Assembly (NCBI GenBank): GCA_041649015.1
Contig: JBAZNU010000003.1
Location: forward strand, 186,001 to 250,000
Origin: Ignavibacteria bacterium
GTDB taxonomy: Bacteria; Bacteroidota; Ignavibacteria; Tepidaquicellales; Tepidaquicellaceae
Direction of reading: 5' to 3'
DNA: 64,000 nucleotides
Each line of letters opens with the position of its first letter. Position 1 is the stretch's first letter. Positions 28,132 through 37,583 of the stretch are shown piece after piece. A program made the translations under genes and the position numbers. The notes beneath the pieces are model-generated. The model searched no databases, was not told the origin of the DNA, and worked only from the letters and a program-made list of their open reading frames with translations.

Positions 28132-29100
28132 ATGGCGAAAAAGGCTTTAATAGTTGGAATATCAGGACAAGATGGTTCGTACCTTTCCAGACTTTTAATA
28201 GAGGAAGGATTTGAGGTTAACGGCTCTTCACGAGATGCAGAAGTTACTTCCTTTTCCGGATTAAAGAAGCTTGGAATATTTGACAGGGTTAAGCTGGTAT
28301 CTATGTCACTTACTGATTTCAGAAGTACAATGCAGGTAATTTTGGACCTTAAGCCAGACTATATATTCAATTTAGCTGGACAGTCATCTGTCGGACTTTC
28401 GTTTATGCAGCCAGTTGAAACTTTAGAAAGTATTAGTCTCGGAACACTTAATATTCTTGAGGTAATAAGGTTTCATAGACTAAATGTAAAATTCTACAAT
28501 GCAAGTTCAAGCGAATGTTTTGGAAATATTAAAAGCGAATATGCTGACGAATCGACTCCATTTCATCCCTCAAGTCCGTATGCAGTGGCAAAATCGGCTG
28601 CATACTGGCAGGTGTCAAATTATAGAAGTGCATACAATCTTTTCGCGTGTTCGGGTATTTTGTTCAATCATGAATCTCCTCTGAGGCATGAAAGATTCGT
28701 AACAAAGAAAATTATTAAAGCAGCTTGCAGAATAGCAAAGGGCTCGGATGAAATACTCAAACTCGGGAATATATCGATAGTTCGTGATTGGGGATGGGCA
28801 CCGGATTTTGTTAAGGCAATGTTTATGATACTTGAAAATGAGAAGCCTGAGGATTTTGTGATTGCAACAGGCAAAGCAATTTCACTCGAAGAGTTTGTAA
28901 AAATTACTTTCGAACAGCTGAATCTGGATTATAAGAAGTACATTGAAATTGATGAAAGCTTATTCAGACCGGATGAATTAATGTACATCAAGGGCAATCC
29001 CGGTAAGGCTTTAAAATTACTCGGATGGAAGCCAATATTTTACGTAGAGGATGTAATAAAGAACATGATTCAATATGAACTAAATAGTAGTATAGTTTGA
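28132..29100 (+). CDS. gmd: GDP-mannose 4,6-dehydratase family protein
   Basis: A 322-residue extended SDR. The NAD(P)-binding motif VGISGQDGSYL is at the N-terminus, the catalytic segment is NASSSECFGN (residues 123-132, E128), and Y150/K154 form YxxxK in SPYAVAKSAAYW. The FNHESPLRHERFVTKKI stretch is very typical of Gmd. The enzyme makes GDP-4-keto-6-deoxymannose, the precursor of fucose, rhamnose or perosamine in surface glycans. The usual partner reductase gene (fcl/rmd) is not adjacent. A Bacteroidota-type promoter lies upstream. Confidence 0.88.
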   Translation: MAKKALIVGISGQDGSYLSRLLIEEGFEVNGSSRDAEVTSFSGLKKLGIFDRVKLVSMSLTDFRSTMQVILDLKPDYIFNLAGQSSVGLSFMQPVETLESISLGTLNILEVIRFHRLNVKFYNASSSECFGNIKSEYADESTPFHPSSPYAVAKSAAYWQVSNYRSAYNLFACSGILFNHESPLRHERFVTKKIIKAACRIAKGSDEILKLGNISIVRDWGWAPDFVKAMFMILENEKPEDFVIATGKAISLEEFVKITFEQLNLDYKKYIEIDESLFRPDELMYIKGNPGKALKLLGWKPIFYVEDVIKNMIQYELNSSIV

Positions 29101-29171
29101 AAATATATAGAAAAAACCTGCATATATTCTTCTTAAAAGTTATTAAATCTTTGGACCGGGTAAAATAAATT

Positions 29172-29567
29172 ATGAAGTTTATAAAATATCATCTGCCACT
29201 TATACTGTTCCTTCTGTTAATATTTATAATGTCTTCGCTACCCGGTGAAACAATTTCAAGTATATCCTTCAAATTCAGTGATAAGATTTTGCATGCGGGT
29301 GCATACTTTATCTTGTACTTCCTTTTTCATCACTCTTTAAGTAAGCAGGGGAAGTTCGAGTTCATAAAGGAAAATGCTTTTTTGTTTGCCTTCCTGTTTA
29401 CTGTGCTGTATGCTGCCTCTGATGAGTTTCATCAAATGTACAATCCCACAAGGAATGCCGATGTATATGATTTAGTTGCCGATGCTGTAGGCGGACTCAT
29501 TGCTTATTTTTCGGCAAGGTTCATTATTTTCTTAAAAAGCCGGAATGTAGATAACATATCAGCCTGA
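29172..29567 (+). CDS. VanZ family membrane protein
   Basis: A 131-residue protein with about four hydrophobic segments and the VanZ-like pattern: an IMSSLPGETIS segment after the first helix, SDKILHAGAYFILYFLFH, then YAASDEFHQMYNPTRNADVYD before the last helices. The family takes its name from teicoplanin resistance, but most environmental members have no known role. It stands between gmd and a small lipoprotein. Confidence 0.85.
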   Translation: MKFIKYHLPLILFLLLIFIMSSLPGETISSISFKFSDKILHAGAYFILYFLFHHSLSKQGKFEFIKENAFLFAFLFTVLYAASDEFHQMYNPTRNADVYDLVADAVGGLIAYFSARFIIFLKSRNVDNISA

Positions 29568-29614
29568 CATAATTCTTTGAGGATTTTATATACAGAAACT
29601 TTGTTATAAATAAC

Positions 29615-30079
29615 ATGAAGAATTTTATATTAATATTCATTTTAACGGGTATTGTTATTCTTAATTCCTGTTCGGAAAACCCTCAGAATATTGGATCCCG
29701 AAATCAGTCCCTTCTATATCAGAAACAGGGACTTGTTGATAGTCTTGTTGGAACTTGTTCTTCATATCTAATTAGAAATTTCACTCTGGATACTATTGAT
29801 TTCAGTGGTTACTCAAATGGAGTTTTTGAGAAGGATTCTTATACCGACGGGGACTTATCGGAAATTATAGTATACTACATAAATGCAGATACTAGCGTAA
29901 ATATTGTCCATCTTGAAGGACAGTCGCAAATTAATTCAACAACACAAATCAAATTTCATCCTCCCAGCACAAAGAATAAATATTATCTTCGACTGAAACT
30001 ATTTTCAAGCGTTTGTACAGGTCAGATGTATCATCTAAAGCTAAGGAACATCCGCATTTACGGTGAAGGATTAAAATAA
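29615..30079 (+). CDS. small lipoprotein, unknown function
   Basis: A 154-residue protein with a lipoprotein signal peptide (MKNFILIFILTGIVILNSC, lipobox LNSC) followed by a polar, beta-rich region with an internal Cys (SSVCTGQMYHL). No family recognised. It ends 5 bp before the end of the oppositely oriented flippase gene. Confidence 0.7.
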   Translation: MKNFILIFILTGIVILNSCSENPQNIGSRNQSLLYQKQGLVDSLVGTCSSYLIRNFTLDTIDFSGYSNGVFEKDSYTDGDLSEIIVYYINADTSVNIVHLEGQSQINSTTQIKFHPPSTKNKYYLRLKLFSSVCTGQMYHLKLRNIRIYGEGLK

Positions 30080-30084
30080 GCCCA

Positions 30085-31569
30085 CTATTTGTGTAATAAT
30101 CTATTTTTGTAAAATTTAAATCTTTCATTAAAATCCGGGGATATTTTTAATAATAACATTAAGAAAAAATAAATAACAGTCACGATGGTACTTCTAATAA
30201 ATATGTCTAAAAGAATATTATCTATTACAGGAATATTATCACCAATTAAATAGATAACTGCACCGCAAATAATTATAACTATTTGCTTATAGCTAAATGG
30301 CTGCATTTGATACTTTCTAAACAGGAAAAGCCATTTAAGAAAATTGAAGGACAAATATGCTAGAACAAACCCCAATGCTGCACCGATTCCTCCAAAGACA
30401 GGTATTAATACTAAACCCGCTGAAATGCAAATTATTAACAATAGAACATTAAAAAAAGAATCATATTTATATTTTGGTGAATTTAATATTATGTCCGAAT
30501 TTAATCCGGTAGCTACATCAATAAGAATTCCCAAACCAATTATTGGAAAGAAAACAAAATTTACATTATAGTCTGAGTTTTTTACAAAATGAAATAGATT
30601 GTTTCTATTAATAATAACACCAACATAAATAAGTAGGCCGAATATCAGTTGAATTATAGATGTACGTACATAAATATCTCTTATTTGATTCAGATTGTTT
30701 TCTTTCCAAGCAGTTGCAATTATGGGGACTGCTATTCTTGACATAGCTCTTAATGGTATATATATTACCGATGCTAAATGATAATACAAATTATATATTC
30801 CCACCATTGATAATCCTACCATTGAACCAATCAAAAGTGCGGGAATTCTGAGACCGGTCTGCATGGCTGCACCCGATATTAGTGTGTAGAAACCATACTT
30901 TGTTATTTCGACTAATTTGAAAAAATGAAGATTCTTAAATGACACATTAAGTGAATACTCACGGGATAAAATAATTTGAAAAAGAATTAATAAAGCACAC
31001 ACCAGAAAAATGGAAATATAATATATTATGAATTCGTGGAAATTAATTATTCCATAGATGTAAAGAAATATCCCAATTGTTGTCAAGATACGCAAAACAA
31101 CTTCCCTAACGAATACTGAAAAGCTTGTCCTTAGCACTGCTCGAACTAGAACTTCAAAAATGTTGAATACTAGAGATAAAAAAGCAAATGGGATTAGAAT
31201 GAAATAATAATCAATAAACATAGAAGATTTTTGTATGTAAGCACTGACTATCAAGGGTCTAAAAATAAGATACAATATTGATATTATTGTAAATCCAGAA
31301 AATGTAATTAGAAAAACATAAATAAGAAATCCCTCATGCTGCTTATCCACTGATTTATAAAAAGGGAAAAATCTTATTACGCTAGTTGTAAGCCCTCCAG
31401 CTGAAAGGAGAGAATACACTTCCGCAATAATAATTAATAATTGAATTAGCCCAAACTGTTCTGTTGTAAAATAATTAGGAAACAAAAGGATAAGATTTAT
31501 ATATCCAAGTAAAACTCCTATGTATGAAAATATTGAATTTTTTATCGATTGAGTACGTATAATTCCCAA
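30085..31569 (-). CDS. oligosaccharide flippase (Wzx/MATE-like)
   Basis: A 494-residue polytopic protein with about 12-14 hydrophobic segments and the N-terminal pattern of the polysaccharide transporter family (RTQSIKNSIFSYIGVLLGYI, then FTTEQFGLIQLL). It likely moves lipid-linked glycan units across the inner membrane. The only start in reach is TTG at 31569, so the exact N-terminus is uncertain. It is on the minus strand, convergent with the small lipoprotein. Glycosyltransferase genes are elsewhere in the window (46-49 kb). Confidence 0.87.
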   Translation of the reverse strand: MGIIRTQSIKNSIFSYIGVLLGYINLILLFPNYFTTEQFGLIQLLIIIAEVYSLLSAGGLTTSVIRFFPFYKSVDKQHEGFLIYVFLITFSGFTIISILYLIFRPLIVSAYIQKSSMFIDYYFILIPFAFLSLVFNIFEVLVRAVLRTSFSVFVREVVLRILTTIGIFLYIYGIINFHEFIIYYISIFLVCALLILFQIILSREYSLNVSFKNLHFFKLVEITKYGFYTLISGAAMQTGLRIPALLIGSMVGLSMVGIYNLYYHLASVIYIPLRAMSRIAVPIIATAWKENNLNQIRDIYVRTSIIQLIFGLLIYVGVIINRNNLFHFVKNSDYNVNFVFFPIIGLGILIDVATGLNSDIILNSPKYKYDSFFNVLLLIICISAGLVLIPVFGGIGAALGFVLAYLSFNFLKWLFLFRKYQMQPFSYKQIVIIICGAVIYLIGDNIPVIDNILLDIFIRSTIVTVIYFFLMLLLKISPDFNERFKFYKNRLLHK

Positions 31570-31912
31570 TGTATTAGTATTAATTCTTATTTATATTATT
31601 TTAATCACATAAATAAAAATAATCATTTTTAAAAGAATATAATAGGAAAGGACACTTATTATAAAATCACAACTCATTTAAATTGGAATCAACAATTTAG
31701 TGTTTGTAAAATTGAAACTCTGGTATTAATGAAATTCCTTCCTGTTTTTTTCTGCAGGGGGTAAATATTACCTTGAATATAAAAGTATAGATTTATAAAA
31801 TTACTCATTGATACAGGGTGTTTGTTTAAAGCGTTAAATTCAAATGAACTTTTTATTGTATATTTAGTAGGTATTATTTACCCTGATTTTAAACGCAAAA
31901 TTCATTTTCAAT
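31570..31912. other. A/T-rich divergent intergenic region
   Basis: These 343 bp lie between the flippase (leftward) and a T9SS gene (rightward). I see no coding region or RNA gene. It presumably holds both promoters; TATATTTA near 31859 resembles a -7 element but has no matching TTG. Confidence 0.5.
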
Positions 31913-33454
31913 ATGAAAAGTTTAATTTATATCGCTTTGGTATCGTTGGCATGTGCCAATATTTCATTTTCTCAAACTGGTTGGTTTAATCAATACAGCA
32001 ATACTGCTAATCATCTTAGGGATATTCAGTTTGTAAACCAGAGAACTGGATGGGCTGTCGGCTGGAATAATACAATATGTAAAACTACAAATGGAGGACT
32101 GTCATGGTTTCCAGTGTATTCCCCGTCGTCTCAAAACAGTTTTCAATCCTGTTTTTTTGTTAATGAACTGACAGGCTGGGTAGGTGGTGGAAACGGTAAC
32201 AGCACCTCATATATTTATAAAACAACAAACGGAGGGGGGAACTGGAATATTCAATATAATTCAAGTTCCCAAATGATAATGAAGATTTATTTCTCGGGAG
32301 TTTCTGATGGAACAGCGGTAGGCTTAGGAGGTAAATTACTTTACACTACTAATGGAGGTTTAAACTGGATAAATAAATCTTCCGGTGTATCAAGAAATTT
32401 TACAAATGTCTTCTTTGCTGATTCAAATTCTGGGTGGGTAATAGGTGACAGCGGTGTTGTTTTGAAAACAACAAACGGAGGAACGATATGGTCTCCTTAT
32501 TTCAGCGGGTCAAATCAGAACCTTGAGGGTATGTATTTTTTATCTACACAAATAGGATTTATTGTGGGTTATAACGGTGTTATACTAAAAACTACAGATA
32601 GCGGTATTAACTGGATTCCAAAATATTCAGGTTCTTCAAACTGGCTTAATTCAGTTTGCTTTGTAAACGATAATACAGGATGGATATCTGGTGGAAATTA
32701 CTATAGTTATGGAGAAATATTAAAAACTACCAATGGAGGGGAAAATTGGATAGGTCAGACAATACCATATGTTCCCTGGCTTGCCGATATTTATTTCCAT
32801 AATTCTGACACTGGTTGGGTAGTAGGAAGCAACGGTACTATACTAAGTACAGTAAACGGGGGTATGCCGGTACCTTCAGCTCCAAACCTTATTTTTCCCT
32901 CAAATAATTCGATTAATTTACCACTAAACACAACCTTTAGGTGGAGCAGTGTTGCAGGAGCGGAACAATATTCAATCCATATTTCAACAGTTCCTCATTT
33001 TGCCGTAATTGTTGATACAGCAACTGTTGACACAAATTATTATAATATTCCTGAAGGTAAACTTATTAATAATCTTACGTACTTCTGGCACGTAAAAGCA
33101 TCCAACCATGTAGGAACAAGTCTATGGTCGGCAACTTTTATGTTTTCATCAATTACAACAGGGGTAAATACTATATCACAGTCTATACCAAAGGAGTATA
33201 AATTATACGATGCGTATCCTAATCCGTTTAATCCAGTTACAAAAATAAAATTTGATTCACCTAAAAATTCTTTTGTTCAATTAAGGATTTTTGATTTATC
33301 AGGAAAGCTTATTGAAACTTTGTACGAAGGAAACAACATACCAGGAACTCACGAGTATAGCTGGAACGCAGATAAATATAACTCAGGTGTGTATATTTTT
33401 CAGCTAATTTCTAAAGAATATAATTCTTCAAAAAAATTAGTATTAATAAAATAA
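31913..33454 (+). CDS. secreted YCF48-like repeat protein with T9SS sorting domain
   Basis: A 513-residue protein: signal peptide (MKSLIYIALVSLACANISFSQ), then at least six YCF48/BNR-type repeats each with KTTNGGxxW and GWVxG elements (residues about 25-325), a fibronectin-like segment (about 330-415; FPSNNSINLPLNTTFRWSSV, then YFWHVKASN), and a T9SS type A sorting domain (YKLYDAYPNPFNPVTKIKF). It is probably a surface or secreted protein of unknown ligand. It converges with a small membrane protein gene. Confidence 0.85.
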   Translation: MKSLIYIALVSLACANISFSQTGWFNQYSNTANHLRDIQFVNQRTGWAVGWNNTICKTTNGGLSWFPVYSPSSQNSFQSCFFVNELTGWVGGGNGNSTSYIYKTTNGGGNWNIQYNSSSQMIMKIYFSGVSDGTAVGLGGKLLYTTNGGLNWINKSSGVSRNFTNVFFADSNSGWVIGDSGVVLKTTNGGTIWSPYFSGSNQNLEGMYFLSTQIGFIVGYNGVILKTTDSGINWIPKYSGSSNWLNSVCFVNDNTGWISGGNYYSYGEILKTTNGGENWIGQTIPYVPWLADIYFHNSDTGWVVGSNGTILSTVNGGMPVPSAPNLIFPSNNSINLPLNTTFRWSSVAGAEQYSIHISTVPHFAVIVDTATVDTNYYNIPEGKLINNLTYFWHVKASNHVGTSLWSATFMFSSITTGVNTISQSIPKEYKLYDAYPNPFNPVTKIKFDSPKNSFVQLRIFDLSGKLIETLYEGNNIPGTHEYSWNADKYNSGVYIFQLISKEYNSSKKLVLIK

Positions 33455-33473
33455 AACACACACTTTACTAATT

Positions 33474-33911
33474 TTATTTTATTATTCTCTTATGGTCGTC
33501 AAACCTCGGGAAATTGTAAATCACTGCTCCTATCATTACCAGGAATCCTGCGGAAGCGTATATTAAATTCTGGTTTACAAATAATGAAGTTGTTATGCAT
33601 AACAATCCCCCAAGGTCGCAAAGAGCAAAAGGTAAAACATGAGCATTAAAATAACTTGCTTCGAACTTTTCATTAGTGACTTTCTTTAAAAGCAGTTTTT
33701 TCAGGAGCACTGAAAACCCGCAGCACGCAAGGCAAAAGACAAAAGTTGAAATATTCAGGTATTCTAAATGAGGATTAATATTCGTTGATGATACAAATAT
33801 CCCGGATGCAAATATTAAAAATACTCCAAACAGAATTATTAGCCCGAGAAACCGTATCTTTCTTGCTACTATCAGTATCTCAACTTCTTTAACCAGATTG
33901 TGTTTCTCCAT
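33474..33911 (-). CDS. four-helix membrane protein, unknown function
   Basis: A 145-residue protein with a basic N-terminus and about four hydrophobic segments (around residues 20-40, 50-70, 90-110 and 112-132). No motif links it to a known family. It is divergent from ruvB and convergent with the YCF48-like gene. The ATG at 33911 is the only sensible start. Confidence 0.65.
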   Translation of the reverse strand: MEKHNLVKEVEILIVARKIRFLGLIILFGVFLIFASGIFVSSTNINPHLEYLNISTFVFCLACCGFSVLLKKLLLKKVTNEKFEASYFNAHVLPFALCDLGGLLCITTSLFVNQNLIYASAGFLVMIGAVIYNFPRFDDHKRIIK

Positions 33912-33976
33912 AATTATAAATTAATTCTTTGTTTATGTTCAAATTTAACATTATTTTTATACATATTTTATGTCAA

Positions 33977-35008
33977 ATGAATAAAGAAAGAAAAGGAATA
34001 AACAATCCGAACATTCTGGCGGACGACGAAAGGGATTATATTTCACAGGTTCGCCCTAAAAGTTTTAAGGATTTTACTGGACAGTCGAAAATTAAAGAAA
34101 ATTTATCTGTATTCATCAAGAGCGCCAAGAAACTTGGCGAATCTCTTGATCACGTTCTTTTTACAGGTCCTCCGGGTCTCGGTAAAACAACTCTCGCTAA
34201 CATAATAGCAAATGAAATGAAGACTGATATTATAAGTACTTCAGGACCTGTAATTGAAAAACCGGGAGACCTTGCGGGAATGCTGACTAAACTTAAGAGA
34301 AATCAGATTTTATTTATTGATGAGATTCACAGAATCCCAAAAGTAGTCGAAGAGTTCCTTTATTCAGCTATGGAAGAGTATAAGCTTGATATCATGATTG
34401 ACCAGGGTCCGGCAGCACGCAGCATCCCGATAAAACTTGAACGTTTTACACTTATTGGCGCGACGACAAGACAGGGTTTGTTATCCTCCCCAATGCTTGA
34501 TAGGTTTGGAATAACATGCAGGCTGGAATATTATTCCATTGAAAATCTTATTGATATAGTAAACCGTTCTGCCGGTATTTTGAAAATAAAAATCACAAAA
34601 GAGGGAGCGGCTGAAATTGCTAAACGCAGCCGTGCTACTCCGCGGATTGTAAACAGACTGCTTAGAAGAACTCGTGATTTTGCTATTGTTAAAGGTGATG
34701 GTACTATTGATACAGATATTGCAAGGTATGCTTTAGAGTCTCTTGGAGTTGATGAATATGGACTTGATGCTATCGATAAAAAGATACTCGAAACAATTAT
34801 CTCAAAACATAATGGCGGTCCCGTAGGACTTTCAACAATTGCCGCTTCAATTGGAGAAGATGCAGGTACGGTAGAAGATGTCTATGAACCGTTTTTGATG
34901 ATTGAAGGATTTATAAAGCGGACTCCTAAAGGGCGTGTGGCTGCTCCTCTGGCTTATAAACATCTGAATCTTTCAAAACAGAAAGGGGATACACTTTTTA
35001 ATGATTAA
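33977..35008 (+). CDS. ruvB: Holliday junction branch migration helicase RuvB
   Basis: A 343-residue AAA+ ATPase that drives branch migration with RuvA. The Walker A motif is GPPGLGKTTLA and Walker B is ILFIDEIHR; also GATTRQGLLSSPMLDRFG and the C-terminal winged helix ending in PLAYKHL. I chose ATG 33977 because the frame from 33929 would add a hydrophobic, non-conserved extension. Neither ruvA nor ruvC is adjacent. Confidence 0.96.
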   Translation: MNKERKGINNPNILADDERDYISQVRPKSFKDFTGQSKIKENLSVFIKSAKKLGESLDHVLFTGPPGLGKTTLANIIANEMKTDIISTSGPVIEKPGDLAGMLTKLKRNQILFIDEIHRIPKVVEEFLYSAMEEYKLDIMIDQGPAARSIPIKLERFTLIGATTRQGLLSSPMLDRFGITCRLEYYSIENLIDIVNRSAGILKIKITKEGAAEIAKRSRATPRIVNRLLRRTRDFAIVKGDGTIDTDIARYALESLGVDEYGLDAIDKKILETIISKHNGGPVGLSTIAASIGEDAGTVEDVYEPFLMIEGFIKRTPKGRVAAPLAYKHLNLSKQKGDTLFND

Positions 35009-35094
35009 TTTCTTGTAAAAAAATCCATTAAAAACTCTTGCTTTATTTCCTTAAAAATAAAACTAAAAGTTGTTAATTTTGGTTATAATTATTA

Positions 35095-35673
35095 ATGGCA
35101 AAAATCTATAAACAAATACTAATAATCATCGCTGTTAGCATTGTCTTGGGACTAACTGCAAATGCTATAAATCCCTACGGTGTTAAAATTATACTCGATA
35201 AAAACATTTATGCCCTCGATACTGCAAAGCAAAAAAAGACGTTGAATGATTTTGTAAATGATCCTTATGATACAACATCAAACAAGAATCACAACAATGT
35301 TTTAAAAGGACAGATGAACAGGGAAGGATTTATTGAACCGGAAAATATTACAGTCGAACTGGCAAAAAATGTTTTTGATAGGAACGCTTTATTTATCGAT
35401 GCAAGAACAAAGGAAGAGTTCGATTCTTTGCATGTTAAAGGAGCAATTAATCTTCCTTATGAAGAATTCAGAAACAAACCCTATTACCAGAAAATCGAAA
35501 CAATGAAGAAATACAATAAAGACGGTCTTATTGTTGTTTACTGTAATGGCGATAAATGTGAAGTTAGTATTGACCTCGCTTATGAAATTGCAAAGCTTGG
35601 CTTTACAAGTGTCAATATTTATCGTGGCGGTATTAAAGAATGGAGTTCGAAAGGATTTCCTACAGAGCCATAA
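35095..35673 (+). CDS. membrane-anchored rhodanese-like protein
   Basis: A 192-residue protein with one N-terminal transmembrane segment (residues 7-24), a linker, and a rhodanese domain (about 80-190). The catalytic Cys is C150 in VVYCNGDKC, with C155 close by; LFIDARTKEEFDSLHVKGA is the N-terminal rhodanese motif. Such domains carry a persulfide sulfur. The next gene begins 3 bp after its stop, and the three genes rhodanese, MauE-like and DUF1573 form an operon ended by a terminator. Confidence 0.9.
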   Translation: MAKIYKQILIIIAVSIVLGLTANAINPYGVKIILDKNIYALDTAKQKKTLNDFVNDPYDTTSNKNHNNVLKGQMNREGFIEPENITVELAKNVFDRNALFIDARTKEEFDSLHVKGAINLPYEEFRNKPYYQKIETMKKYNKDGLIVVYCNGDKCEVSIDLAYEIAKLGFTSVNIYRGGIKEWSSKGFPTEP

Positions 35674-35676
35674 AAC

Positions 35677-36147
35677 ATGAAAGAGTTTTTATCAAATAAA
35701 TACGTGGTTGTTACTTTAAGAGTTTTACTCGGATTAATTTTTATTTATTCTTCAATCGGTAAACTCTTTAATCAGGCGGATTTTGCTAAAGCAATTTTGA
35801 GATATGATTTTCTGCCGATTTATTTCGTTAATCTTCTTGCAATTGTTTTACCATGGCTTGAGTTTATCGTCGGTTTGCTTCTTATTGCAGGTATCTACAA
35901 AAAAGCCTCAGCCTTTCTTGCAGGTGCCTCACTGGTTATGTTCTTAATAGCATTAATATCAGCAGCTGTGCGTGGACTCGATATAAGCTGTGGTTGTTTT
36001 TCACTTGAAGAATCCTCCTCAAAAGGCGATATTATATTTAGGATAATTCAGGATTTCTTCATGCTTGCAGCTGTTATCATTGTGTATAAGTTCGGAGATG
36101 ATAAGAAAGAAGAAGCACCCGAAATTTCAACAGGAATAACTAATTAA
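35677..36147 (+). CDS. MauE/DoxX-type redox membrane protein
   Basis: A 156-residue protein with four hydrophobic segments. The start (LRVLLGLIFIYSSIGKLFN) is typical of the DoxX/MauE group, and the DISCGCFSLEE loop carries the CxC pair seen in MauE-like proteins, which assist disulfide formation or electron transfer across the inner membrane. It lies between rhodanese and DUF1573 genes. Confidence 0.85.
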   Translation: MKEFLSNKYVVVTLRVLLGLIFIYSSIGKLFNQADFAKAILRYDFLPIYFVNLLAIVLPWLEFIVGLLLIAGIYKKASAFLAGASLVMFLIALISAAVRGLDISCGCFSLEESSSKGDIIFRIIQDFFMLAAVIIVYKFGDDKKEEAPEISTGITN

Positions 36148-36167
36148 TTAACTTATAAATAAATATT

Positions 36168-36617
36168 ATGAGCAAATTTTTCGAATCAAAAACAGGGAAA
36201 ACTACTTATTTCGTAGTTGGAATGGCAGTTATTGTCACGATTATATTTTTCGTATTGAACAACTCAAAGTTAACTGCATCATTGAAAGCTCCGAAAATTG
36301 TCTTCAAAGAGGATGTACATGACTTTGGAAAAGTACCAAGAGGTCCAGAACTTCAATACAATTTCAAGTTTACTAACAAAGGAAATGCTAACTTAATAAT
36401 TGAAAGAGTGCAGACTTCCTGCGGTTGTACGGGAGCAACTGTCGGAGAAAAGACCGATTACAAGAAAAATGAATCAGGTGAAATTAAGGTTAACTTCACT
36501 ACTCAGGGTAGGGAAGGACATCAGGAAAAAACAATCATAATCTATTCCAATGACCCTGAAAACCCTCAGAAAGTTCTGACTGTCAAATGTGATATTGATC
36601 CGGCTATGACTTACTAA
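36168..36617 (+). CDS. DUF1573 exported protein
   Basis: A 149-residue protein with one N-terminal membrane segment (residues 13-31) and a DUF1573 Ig-like domain (about 43-145). The family hallmark SCGCTGA is present (C85, C87), followed by EIKVNFTTQGREGHQ and IIYSNDPENP. The function is not established; members are common in Bacteroidota and often sit near redox or sulfur genes. It is the last gene of the rhodanese-MauE-DUF1573 operon. Confidence 0.9.
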   Translation: MSKFFESKTGKTTYFVVGMAVIVTIIFFVLNNSKLTASLKAPKIVFKEDVHDFGKVPRGPELQYNFKFTNKGNANLIIERVQTSCGCTGATVGEKTDYKKNESGEIKVNFTTQGREGHQEKTIIIYSNDPENPQKVLTVKCDIDPAMTY

Positions 36618-36632
36618 AATTTTTATATCAAC

Positions 36633-36660
36633 AAAAAGCCGTCTTTATGACGGCTTTTTT
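36633..36660. terminator. bidirectional terminator
   Basis: An 11-bp perfect stem (AAAAAGCCGTC / GACGGCTTTTT) with a 5-nt loop. T runs on both strands mean it can end both the DUF1573 operon and the facing TPR gene. Confidence 0.9.
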
Positions 36661-36664
36661 GTAT

Positions 36665-37516
36665 CTAATTTCCTGTTGAAAACAACTTACAGTTTTCTAT
36701 ATATTTATAAGAAAGTGTTACAAGTTTTGAATTTACGTTTTGTGAATATTTTATCGCACTGTTAAAATCTTCTTCCGCATGTGTAAAATTTCTTAGTAAG
36801 TAATAATTAAATCCTCGCCTGAAATAAATAAAACTGTCCTGAGGATATTCCAGCATTTGCCTCGTTAAATTTACAACGTTTGTATTTATATTATCGAGAA
36901 TCAAAACGACGTATTGTGACTTATAATTTGAAAAAAATGAGCTTGCATACAAATTCGAAAGTAAATCAAGGTCTCTGAAAAAATTCGTTGTATCCCCGAT
37001 TGTAGTGTATAGTATCGCTCTTATGTATAAATACATTGCGTTTGAAGGATCGATGTTTAATGCTGAGTTTATGTCCTTTAGTGCCATGTCGTATTTCCCT
37101 AAATCTGTATAAGCATTTGCCCTTCCCCAGTATCCCTCTGAACTAAACGCATTTTTCTGTATTGAGCGGTTGAAATCATCAAGAGAATTTTGCGGCATGT
37201 TCAGCTTCAAATAAGCATATCCTCTGCTTTCATAATACTTGTGGTATCCGGGGCTTAGATTAATCGCAGTTGAATAGTCCCTCAATGCATTATCAAACCG
37301 CCTCAAAGATTCATAACATACGCCTCTCTCATAAAAAGCTTTATCATCATTTGTATACGATTTCAGATATTCATTATAATATTTAATTGCCTCTTCAAAA
37401 TTGCCAGAAATATAGTTTCTTCTGGCATTGTCGTAAATATTATTTCCTGTTACCTGTGCTTTTACTGCTGTAACATACAGTATGGCAAAAACCATTAGAA
37501 GTAAAATTATTCTCAT
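36665..37516 (-). CDS. exported TPR repeat protein
   Basis: A 283-residue protein with a signal peptide (MRIILLLMVFAILYVTAVKAQ) and about five tetratricopeptide repeats, for example YNEYLKSYTNDDKAFYERGV, NAYTDLGKYDMALKDINSAL and the last around residue 235. It is likely a periplasmic protein-interaction scaffold. It converges with the DUF1573 operon at a shared terminator. Immediately upstream lies a decayed transposase fragment. Confidence 0.85.
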   Translation of the reverse strand: MRIILLLMVFAILYVTAVKAQVTGNNIYDNARRNYISGNFEEAIKYYNEYLKSYTNDDKAFYERGVCYESLRRFDNALRDYSTAINLSPGYHKYYESRGYAYLKLNMPQNSLDDFNRSIQKNAFSSEGYWGRANAYTDLGKYDMALKDINSALNIDPSNAMYLYIRAILYTTIGDTTNFFRDLDLLSNLYASSFFSNYKSQYVVLILDNINTNVVNLTRQMLEYPQDSFIYFRRGFNYYLLRNFTHAEEDFNSAIKYSQNVNSKLVTLSYKYIENCKLFSTGN

Positions 37517-37583
37517 TGTTCAATTTGGTTACTTTATTCAATATAAAAAATTGTCTGCAAATTAATCAGAGAAATAATTATAC

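Noticed and set aside
33929..33976. Longer N-terminus for ruvB
   Set aside because: It adds a hydrophobic stretch unlike RuvB; the start at 33977 matches family length.
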